From assembly GCF_013168275.1 (NCBI RefSeq), contig NZ_AP019547.1, positions 1,798,001-1,862,000 on the forward strand: a stretch of 64,000 bases of DNA, given 5' to 3'. The notes under the pieces were generated by a model. It did no database searches. It was not told the DNA's origin and worked only from the letters and a program-made list of their open reading frames with translations. A program made the translations under genes and the position numbers. Of this stretch, positions 11,558 to 18,357 are shown piece by piece. Numbering within the stretch: position 1 is the stretch's first letter; each line of letters starts with the position of its first letter. Source of the DNA: Candidatus Nitrotoga sp. AM1P (GTDB lineage Bacteria; Pseudomonadota; Gammaproteobacteria; Burkholderiales; Gallionellaceae).

Positions 11558-11980
11558 ATGTCAGACGCTTCTTCGAAAAAATCTGTAGTAGCGTTTCTTC
11601 CCGGCAAGATGCCTTCCTGGATCTACAGTTTTTATTTGCACGTCATAGCGGGATTTATCGCAACTGCAGCTCACTACTTCGTAATGTTTGTGTTGATCCA
11701 ATTTGGAATGACGGGGCTGCTTGCTAGTATGCTCGGTTTCTGCGCGGGAGCCATCACCCGCTTTCTTTTATCATATTTTCACGTTTTTTCACCGACAGCA
11801 GGTTTTAGAAAAGCGATGTTTCGCTTTGTGCTGGCATTGTTTATTCAAATGATGGCAAACAGTCTGTTGCTTGGTACCCTGATGACCGCTGGTTTATCAG
11901 TGTGGAAAGCGCAAATTGTAACTACAGTAGCTTTAACGATTTTTACTTATATTGGCAGTAAATTATGGGTTTTTCGCTAG
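11558..11980 (+). CDS. GtrA-family membrane protein
   Basis: A 140-aa protein with four predicted membrane helices. The pattern FIATAAHYFVMFVLIQFG, then GFCAGAITRFLLSYFHVF and a terminal YIGSKLWVFR is the GtrA/DPMS-like signature. Family members are thought to flip or help synthesise polyprenyl-phosphate sugars. It starts 9 bp after the GT2 gene, so the three genes form one operon-like unit of glycan modification. Confidence 0.85.
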   Translation: MSDASSKKSVVAFLPGKMPSWIYSFYLHVIAGFIATAAHYFVMFVLIQFGMTGLLASMLGFCAGAITRFLLSYFHVFSPTAGFRKAMFRFVLALFIQMMANSLLLGTLMTAGLSVWKAQIVTTVALTIFTYIGSKLWVFR

Positions 11981-12170
11981 CACAGTCAAAAATTAGCCTG
12001 ATTAGCCACAATGTTCAGCCACGCGAATGAGGTACTCGGGATAGGGCGAAGTGACGGACGAACTCGAAGCAGCCCAATCAAAATGACAGACAAGTCGAAG
12101 CGGCGGCACATTAGCGTACCCGCGAAACCTGTAGCTCAGAACGACTGCAAAATGATCAATACCCACATGT

Positions 12171-12197
12171 TTGACTTCCAATGCTCCTCGTTATAAT
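12171..12197 (+). promoter_or_regulatory. Candidate promoter of the two-gene module
   Basis: TTGACT and a perfect TATAAT are separated by 15 bp. This is shorter than the ideal 17, but both boxes are good. The -10 box runs straight into an inverted repeat. Confidence 0.5.
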
Positions 12198-12214
12198 GTG
12201 CATGTCCTGCACAT
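12196..12214. promoter_or_regulatory. Palindromic operator over the transcription start
   Basis: ATGTGCA, a 5-bp spacer (TGTCC) and TGCACAT form a perfect 7-bp inverted repeat that overlaps the -10 box and the expected start site. This is the classic position for autorepression by the ribbon-helix-helix-like protein encoded 19 bp further on. Confidence 0.6.
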
Positions 12215-12232
12215 GACAAAAAGGAAATTTAC

Positions 12233-12514
12233 ATGGCTACCGCAACCGCACGTGTTCCCGTGCTGATGTCTCCAATGGAAAAAAATCTGTTTGTCGAAAA
12301 AGCGCAACAGGCAGGCATCTCGCTTGGCGAGCTGTTTCGCCGTGCCGCGGCTTCTTATCAAACAGGAGAAAACGACACCCTTTTGGAAGGGATGACCATC
12401 CAGATACAGAAATCAACCGCTCAGGCAGAAAATGCCATTGATGATGCGTTGGCTTTCGTCGAAAAATCCAATCAAAGAATAGCTCAAATGGAAATTTCAG
12501 GGCAAAAAATCTGA
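12233..12514 (+). CDS. Small ribbon-helix-helix-like protein (putative autoregulator)
   Basis: I do not recognise a named family. The 93-aa protein begins with a beta-strand-like stretch (TARVPVLMSP), then two predicted helices (EKNLFVEKAQQAG, SLGELFRRAAASY), which is the layout of a ribbon-helix-helix DNA-binding domain. The C-terminal half is a polar helix (about residues 58-90). A good AAGGAA ribosome-binding site precedes the ATG. The stop overlaps the next start (TGATG). With the palindrome at its promoter it looks like a self-regulating DNA-binding protein, but no target beyond that is visible. Confidence 0.6.
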   Translation: MATATARVPVLMSPMEKNLFVEKAQQAGISLGELFRRAAASYQTGENDTLLEGMTIQIQKSTAQAENAIDDALAFVEKSNQRIAQMEISGQKI

Positions 12515-12729
12515 TGGGCGTTACCGAGAAAATGTGGGACGCTCTCACCACCATCATCAAAATGAACGATAAGGTGGAACGCATGGCGGGGACAATGAAA
12601 ACTCAGCAGGAAAAAATTGAAAATCTTACTGCGCGAATTATCCGGCTGGAAACAGCCTTGGAAATCGCGCTTTCTGCTGGTATAGCAGGCAAACCATCAC
12701 CGTCAAAACGTCTCGAACACAAGACCTGA
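12514..12729 (+). CDS. Small coiled-coil protein, partner of the RHH-like gene
   Basis: Unrecognised 71-aa protein. Residues about 10-60 are a long amphipathic helix with heptad-like spacing (MWDALTTIIKMNDKVERM, then QQEKIENLTARIIRLETALEIALS). The tail is short and basic. It shares one base with the preceding stop codon, so the two proteins are probably made together and may interact. It could be an accessory or effector partner of the DNA-binding protein. A toxin role cannot be argued from the sequence. Confidence 0.55.
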   Translation: MGVTEKMWDALTTIIKMNDKVERMAGTMKTQQEKIENLTARIIRLETALEIALSAGIAGKPSPSKRLEHKT

Positions 12730-12765
12730 AAATTTGCCACGAGCAATACCTTTTCGGATGGATGC

Positions 12766-13740
12766 ATGACACATTTCACACCTGTTCAGGTGAAAATACC
12801 CTGCTGGTCAGGAATCAATCTACCCAGTTGGGTACGGCTTTGTACTTTATCGCTAGCACTTGTGTTTTGTTGTCTACCCCTACGAGCAGCGGGGCTTGCG
12901 CCACCTTCAGTCATGCTGGCAAACGTCTTTCGAGGCGATGTCACGCTGGCAGATTATTGGGTGAGTGAAAAATTTGATGGCATGCGCGGTTACTGGGATG
13001 GTGAAAAACTATTAACGCGGAACGGCGAGCATATCGAAGCCCCAGCATGGTTTACTACCGGCTGGCCAAAAATTCCTCTCGATGGGGAATTATGGGTTGG
13101 CCGCGGCCAGTTTTCCCGCGCAGTTTCCACCGTCAGGAAAAAAATTCCCGACGAAGCCCAGTGGCGCACGCTGCACTTCATGGTATTCGATCTGCCAGCG
13201 CATCCAGGTAGCTATTCCGAACGGAATGCGGCATTACAGCCTGTCATCACGCAGATCGGGCAACCATGGGTACACCATGTGGAGCAGTTTAAAGTAGCCG
13301 ATCAAACCGCTTTGAGGGCAATGCTTAAGCGGGTAGTCAAGCAAGGGGGTGAAGGCCTGATGCTGCATCGCGGCACTTCACTTTACCGGGCAGTCCGCAG
13401 CGACGACCTATTAAAACTAAAGCCCTACGAAGATGCCGAAGCCAAGGTAGTCGCTCACCTGCCGGGTAAAGGTAAGTATGCAGGCACATTAGGCGCTTTG
13501 GAGGTGGAATCGGCTGACGGATTACGCTTTCGTCTGGGTACTGGGCTATCTAATGTAGATCGGCGCCATCCGCCCCAGTTAGGAAGATGGGTTACCTACC
13601 GCTATAACGGACTAAATGAAAAAACCGGTATCCCACGATTCGCTCGCTTCATACGAGTACGCGAAGATTATGACTCTCTCGAGATAGGTAGCGAGTCCTT
13701 GATTAACACTTATAAGGATTCCAATCAAAACTTGAATTAA
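12766..13740 (+). CDS. Exported ATP-dependent DNA ligase (Lig E type)
   Basis: Minimal ATP-dependent DNA ligase of 324 aa. Adenylation-domain motifs are motif I with catalytic K69 (SEKFDGMRG), motif III/IIIa (IPLDGELWVG; LHFMVFDLP), motif IV (GEGLMLHRG) and motif V (LLKLKPYEDAEAKVV). They are followed by an OB domain (LRFRLGTGLSNVDRRHPP). A hydrophobic stretch at about residues 25-43 is a likely export signal, as in the periplasmic Lig E group linked to uptake or use of extracellular DNA. An ATG 4 bp upstream is in another frame. The gene converges on the SDR gene, with 10 bp between stops. Confidence 0.85.
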   Translation: MTHFTPVQVKIPCWSGINLPSWVRLCTLSLALVFCCLPLRAAGLAPPSVMLANVFRGDVTLADYWVSEKFDGMRGYWDGEKLLTRNGEHIEAPAWFTTGWPKIPLDGELWVGRGQFSRAVSTVRKKIPDEAQWRTLHFMVFDLPAHPGSYSERNAALQPVITQIGQPWVHHVEQFKVADQTALRAMLKRVVKQGGEGLMLHRGTSLYRAVRSDDLLKLKPYEDAEAKVVAHLPGKGKYAGTLGALEVESADGLRFRLGTGLSNVDRRHPPQLGRWVTYRYNGLNEKTGIPRFARFIRVREDYDSLEIGSESLINTYKDSNQNLN

Positions 13741-13750
13741 AGGCCGGAAG

Positions 13751-14518
13751 TTAAAGCAACTTGCGCGGCTTGCGCGGAGCCCGTGAAAACACAAAATCAT
13801 ATAAGTAATTCGGCAGCAGCTTAAGCACGTGCCCGACGAACCCCATCTGCCACGGCACTACCGCAAATGAGCTGCCAGAAGCAATTGCTCGTGCAATACG
13901 GCGCGCTGCTTCGTCGGCTGACAAAATAAAAGGCATGGCGTAAGGGTTGACGGCGGTCATCGGCGTTTTGATGTAGCCAGGACAGATAGTGACTACACGC
14001 ATCCCGCTACCACGCAATTCCACACGTAAACTTTCCATATAAGAGATGAGCGCCGCCTTGGATGAGGAATAGGCACCCGCCCCCGGCAACCCCCGAAATC
14101 CTGCCACACTGGCGATACCAACCAATAAGCCCTGTCCGGCCTCACGCATAGGCACTAGGAACGGTTGAAAAGTTTTGATTACACCTAACATATTAATATC
14201 CATCATCTGCTGGAAAACATCAATGTCCTCAGCATATTCAGTGAGCGTTCCAACACTAATACCGGCATTGGCAATCACGATATCCGGCACACCGGCGCGC
14301 GCAATGAAGCTCTGCGCCGCCGCTTGCACGGCAGCTGAATCACGCACATCCAGTGGATAACAATAAACTTGCTGGGGGAACTGCTTAGAGAGGTCTTGCA
14401 GACAATCAGCGCGACGGGCGAGCACCCCAACCATCGCGCCTTGCTCAAGATAATAACGCGCCAGCGCCAAACCCAGGCCGCTGGATGCGCCGCTGATAAC
14501 GACGCGTTGTACGGCCAC
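13751..14518 (-). CDS. Short-chain dehydrogenase/reductase
   Basis: NAD(P)-dependent oxidoreductase of 255 aa. The cofactor motif is SGASSGLGLALARYY (TGxxxGxG type), with IANAGIS and the catalytic S...YxxxK (GAYSSSKAALISYMESLR, where the tyrosine and lysine are present). The C-terminus ends in basic residues. It starts at GTG, whose G overlaps the last base of the dsbA stop (TAGTG), so it is coupled to dsbA. The substrate is unknown. Confidence 0.88.
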   Translation of the reverse strand: MAVQRVVISGASSGLGLALARYYLEQGAMVGVLARRADCLQDLSKQFPQQVYCYPLDVRDSAAVQAAAQSFIARAGVPDIVIANAGISVGTLTEYAEDIDVFQQMMDINMLGVIKTFQPFLVPMREAGQGLLVGIASVAGFRGLPGAGAYSSSKAALISYMESLRVELRGSGMRVVTICPGYIKTPMTAVNPYAMPFILSADEAARRIARAIASGSSFAVVPWQMGFVGHVLKLLPNYLYDFVFSRAPRKPRKLL

Positions 14519-15144
14519 TAACGTTTGCCCGCGCGCTCCTTGCGTGCCTTGTCGATCAAATAGTTCAACACTTTAATGCTTTCATCCGGTCCTAGGCCGC
14601 TAATTAGATATTTGCCGTCCACCGTCAGCGACGGTGTGCCGCGAATGCCATTTATCTGCGCCAATTGTTTGCTGCGTGTTATCTTGCTTTGCATGGCGAA
14701 GGAATTATAGGCGTCGCTGAATTTCTTGCGATCTACGCCGCGCTGACCAACAAATTCAACGATCTTGGCCTCGTCGCTCAGATCAATATTGTCCACGTTC
14801 CAAGCATTAAACAGGTCGTCGTGCAGCCGCTTTTGCTGTCCCAGCAATTCCAACGTGTAATAAGTACGTGCCATCGGCTCCCAAGAGTTATTGAAAATGG
14901 TCGGCACATAGACTAATTCAACATCTTTAGCCATTTTTTTCTCCCACGCGGTCAGCGCTGGGTGCATCTTGAAACAGTGTGAACAACCGTAAAAGAAAAA
15001 TTCCAACACCTCAATTTTACTGCCTGCGCGCGTTGGCTGCACCGTATTGAGCACTTTGTAATCCTTGCCCAGTTCAGGTTCCGCAAAAACTTGGTTAACA
15101 CATAGCAACGCTAGCACCACAAAAATCTGTTTGATGAATTTCAT
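14518..15144 (-). CDS. dsbA: Thiol:disulfide interchange protein DsbA
   Basis: Periplasmic oxidant that introduces disulfides into exported proteins. With the start at MKFIKQ the mature part follows a signal peptide ending near FAEPE, and the active site is C54-S-H-C57 (FFYGCSHCFKMHP). The cis-proline loop GIRGTPSLTVDGKYL is conserved. A GGAG box lies 6 nt before this ATG. The ATG four codons further upstream overlaps that box, so it is unlikely to be used. It follows argS and a SPOR protein on the same strand, an order common in betaproteobacteria. Confidence 0.93.
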   Translation of the reverse strand: MKFIKQIFVVLALLCVNQVFAEPELGKDYKVLNTVQPTRAGSKIEVLEFFFYGCSHCFKMHPALTAWEKKMAKDVELVYVPTIFNNSWEPMARTYYTLELLGQQKRLHDDLFNAWNVDNIDLSDEAKIVEFVGQRGVDRKKFSDAYNSFAMQSKITRSKQLAQINGIRGTPSLTVDGKYLISGLGPDESIKVLNYLIDKARKERAGKR

Positions 15145-15359
15145 ATCTATCTCCATGCAAAGTTAGGACTGCCAACACAAATATATCATTATGCGACTCT
15201 CTACTCTTTGTTTGTTATGCATATTTTTTACTGCCTAACAAATAATATCCAATACGGTTTCATGCGAATAGGGAATGTTCGGATTAAACGTCAAATTAAA
15301 CACTTCAGTAGCTGAATGAATAGACCCCTGCTTCTTTAGCCAGTGAGTATATCTCTCAG

Positions 15360-15995
15360 CTATTTCGCAAGCATTGGAGTAGCACTTACCCCATTTTGTT
15401 TCAACACTGCCAATGCATTATTCATTTCCTCTCTGCCCTTGTAAGGACCGACGTGCACACGATGCCACACCCCTTTATCAGGAATGGTCGCGATTTGCAC
15501 ACTGGCTTCTATACCGAGCATAGCCAACTTGGCTTTTAATTTATCCGCATCCTCCGCATTGGAAAATGAACCCGCCTGTAAAAAATAAATTTCTTTCGCA
15601 GTAGCATTGCCCGCAGACTGAACAGGTGCAGACTTATTCTCTATCGTTGCCACATTGTCGCTGCTTTTTTGTATAAGGACCGTTGCATCTTGTTTGTCAG
15701 TTAACACCTTGTAAAATTCAAAGCGCGGTTTGCCTTCATCCACACCTGATGCAGCCGCAGAAGTGGGTGCCTGAGCAGTTTTTGCGACCGATGCGGGAAA
15801 CTGCTTCTCAGAGTCCGCCGCAAGCTTAGTCGTTTCATGCGGTACATTATTTACGAACGAGCTGGGGGTCTTTAAAATGTACCATGCCACTCCACCCGCA
15901 ATAACCAGCCCCACTACCATACCGACCAAAATGCCAGTCAGTAACGAACTACCTTGGCGGGGTGCTGCGGATCGAGTGCTACTGTTTTTACTCAT
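15360..15995 (-). CDS. SPOR-domain cell-division protein (FtsN-like)
   Basis: A 211-aa bitopic membrane protein with a short cytoplasmic tail, one membrane helix (about residues 20-43, ILVGMVVGLVIAGGVAWYIL), a low-complexity linker and a SPOR domain from about residue 137 (YFLQAGSFSNAEDADKLKAK, then HRVHVGPYKG). SPOR domains bind denuded septal peptidoglycan. It lies between argS and dsbA. This is the position of the FtsN-like protein in related genomes, but sequence alone does not prove equivalence to FtsN. Confidence 0.85.
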   Translation of the reverse strand: MSKNSSTRSAAPRQGSSLLTGILVGMVVGLVIAGGVAWYILKTPSSFVNNVPHETTKLAADSEKQFPASVAKTAQAPTSAAASGVDEGKPRFEFYKVLTDKQDATVLIQKSSDNVATIENKSAPVQSAGNATAKEIYFLQAGSFSNAEDADKLKAKLAMLGIEASVQIATIPDKGVWHRVHVGPYKGREEMNNALAVLKQNGVSATPMLAK

Positions 15996-16118
15996 ATAAT
16001 TAATCTTTAAAAAAATTTATTCATGCTCGTGAAGTTCGTCGAACAACCAATAGAATCGGCAACTTCACATTTTGTTTCGACCTCGCGGATTTTCATCCCA
16101 CAGTAGAAGGAACCCAGC

Positions 16119-17795
16119 CTACATTTTTTCCGGTGCGGAAACACCCAACAATACCAAGCCGTTGCGCATGACCTGTGCCACCGCAGCAATCAACGCCAAC
16201 CGCCCCAGTTTTATACCTTCTTCCTCAACCAGGAAGCGCGAAGCATTATAATAGCTGTGAAAATCAGCAGCCAAATCTTTCAAGTAGAACGCTATCAGGT
16301 GCGGTGCCAAATCTTCCGCAGCGCTTTCGATCACCTGCGGATAGTCAATCAGACGTTGCAACAAGGCGCGCTCGTAGTCACTTTCAAGCGCACTCACATC
16401 GGCGTGGTGTAACGCTGCAACATCGCCGCCCCACTGCCCCAACACGCTACAAATACGCGCATGAGCATACTGAATATAATACACAGGGTTTTCATTGCTC
16501 TGCGATTTCGCTAGATCAATGTCGAACACCAGTTGAGAATCGGGATGGCGCGCCGCGAGGAAGAAGCGCGTAGCATCGCAGCCTACTTCATCAATCAAGT
16601 CACGTAGGGTGACGTAGCTCCCCGCGCGTTTGGATATTTTCACCTCTTCGCCATTGCGCAGCACCGTCACCATCTGGTGCAGCACATAATCCGGCCAACC
16701 TTGCGGAATGCCAATATCCAAAGCTTGCAACCCCGCACGCACACGGGTGATGGTGCTGTGATGATCCGCGCCCTGTTCATTAATGACGCGGGTAAAGCCA
16801 CGTCGCCATTTATCCAAGTGGTAAGCGATATCCGGCACAAAATAAGTAAAATTGCCATCGCTCTTGCGCATTACGCGGTCTTTGTCGTCACCAAAATCTG
16901 TTGTGCGCAGCCATAGTGCATTGTCCTGCTCATACGTATGGCCACTGGCAATAAGCTTGCTGACAACTTCCTCTACTTTTCCTTCGGTATAGAGTGCAGA
17001 CTCCAGCGAATACACATCGAAATTTACTCCGAAGGCGCGTAAATCGAGGTCCTGTTCACTGCGCAGATAAGCTACCGCAAAATGACGGATGGCAGTGGCA
17101 TCATTTATATCACCCGATGCCCGCACGTGCTGATCGTCGGCTTCCACCGCTTCTTGCGCCAAATACGCACGGGCGACATCGGTGATGTAATCACCGCGAT
17201 AACCATTTTCAGGCCACGACGGATCATCAGGTGTCACACCCTTGCAGCGCAACTGTACTGATAGGGTGAGATTATCGATCTGCGCACCAGCATCGTTATA
17301 GTAAAACTCCCGCGTCACATTCCAACCTGCCGTCTGCAACACGCGGCACAAACAATCACCCACTGCCGCACCACGACCATGTCCCACATGCAACGGCCCG
17401 GTCGGGTTGGCCGAGACGAACTCCACCCCCACATTGCGCCCCGCACCCAGATGAATATGTCCATAGCTCGCCCCTGCCTGCAGCACGCTGTGCACCACAT
17501 TCTGTTTGGCTGCAGTCGTAATGAATACATTAATGAAACCCGCTCCCGCAATCTCCACCTTTTCTACTACTAGAGATGCAGGCAAGGCTGCGACCAATGC
17601 TTGCGCAATGTCACGTGGAGATTTGCGCAGCGGCTTTGCCAGCTGCATCGCCAGGTTACAGGCGTAATCGCCATGCAGCACTTGTTTTGGACGCTCGATG
17701 AGAATGTCGGTCTGTGTCGCTTCGGGTGCAACAACACGCACAGCCTGCGCGAACAATTCGGAAAGATGGGATTTAAAATTCAGGACAGCAAACAT
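16119..17795 (-). CDS. argS: Arginyl-tRNA synthetase
   Basis: Class I aminoacyl-tRNA synthetase of 558 aa. The N-terminal Add-1 domain is present, then [18 protein letters not shown] with the HIGH-type motif (HVGH). KISKRAG replaces a canonical KMSKS, which is usual for ArgS. The DALR anticodon-binding domain forms the C-terminus ([31 protein letters not shown]). Its length is normal. The SPOR gene follows after about 120 bp. Confidence 0.96.
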   Translation of the reverse strand: MFAVLNFKSHLSELFAQAVRVVAPEATQTDILIERPKQVLHGDYACNLAMQLAKPLRKSPRDIAQALVAALPASLVVEKVEIAGAGFINVFITTAAKQNVVHSVLQAGASYGHIHLGAGRNVGVEFVSANPTGPLHVGHGRGAAVGDCLCRVLQTAGWNVTREFYYNDAGAQIDNLTLSVQLRCKGVTPDDPSWPENGYRGDYITDVARAYLAQEAVEADDQHVRASGDINDATAIRHFAVAYLRSEQDLDLRAFGVNFDVYSLESALYTEGKVEEVVSKLIASGHTYEQDNALWLRTTDFGDDKDRVMRKSDGNFTYFVPDIAYHLDKWRRGFTRVINEQGADHHSTITRVRAGLQALDIGIPQGWPDYVLHQMVTVLRNGEEVKISKRAGSYVTLRDLIDEVGCDATRFFLAARHPDSQLVFDIDLAKSQSNENPVYYIQYAHARICSVLGQWGGDVAALHHADVSALESDYERALLQRLIDYPQVIESAAEDLAPHLIAFYLKDLAADFHSYYNASRFLVEEEGIKLGRLALIAAVAQVMRNGLVLLGVSAPEKM

Positions 17796-17950
17796 TACAC
17801 AACACTTTCACAAGAAGCGCGAATTATAGCACTTGATGAGACAACCAATGACTGGGTACAACGACTCAGTACTTGCGCGCACACTGTGAATCATCTCCTC
17901 GACCTACCGAGCTGGCCAAGACACTTCTACAATCCCGAATCAAACGCAGT

Positions 17951-18190
17951 TCATTTTTTGACCACAGCATAGCGGTCCAACGTTTTCAGGCGTGCCAGAT
18001 CGTGCATGACCATCGGTGCCGGATAGTTTTCACCGAAAACAATCCCGGCCTTTATCCGTTCTGTTTCAGAAAGCAGCCAAGGTGCATGAATACGCTTGGC
18101 ATCAAGCTTTGCCAATTGCGGCAGATAGCGCCGTATAAATTTTCCCTCAGCATCGAATTTTTCCGATTGCGTGACTGGATTGAAGATCCG
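17951..18190 (-). pseudogene. phrB: Remnant of deoxyribodipyrimidine photolyase (C-terminus only)
   Basis: Reading the minus strand from 18190 gives about 79 codons that match the C-terminus of class I photolyases: RIFNPVTQSEKFD, FIRRYLPQLAKLDAKRIHAPW, PAPMVMHDLARLKTLDRY and a stop. An in-frame TAA lies three codons upstream of the RIFNP motif, and nothing photolyase-like precedes it. About five sixths of the gene is therefore gone. No start or ribosome-binding site is visible. It is a deletion scar beside the Mrp operon. Confidence 0.85.
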
Positions 18191-18215
18191 CCTGTTAATT
18201 TAGCTGTTAACAATT

Positions 18216-18234
18216 ATCATACAGACGGTATGAT
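18216..18234. promoter_or_regulatory. Perfect inverted repeat upstream of the Mrp operon
   Basis: ATCATAC and GTATGAT are separated by 5 bp (AGACG), about 125 bp before the mrpA start. No T-run follows. It may be an operator for the antiporter operon. No regulator gene is adjacent. Confidence 0.4.
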
Positions 18235-18357
18235 TTCTGGTGTATAAATTCATTGCATCGCTTAGTCTGTACTGATCACTTCTTTCGCTCTGAACATTAC
18301 TTTCCACTCATTAAACTTTTTTACCTTATCTGCTACTTTAATAACGGACACTGCCGG

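Noticed and set aside
16007..16189. Open frame of 60 codons on the minus strand after argS
   Set aside because: It overlaps the argS C-terminus in another frame, has no ribosome-binding site and shows no family pattern.
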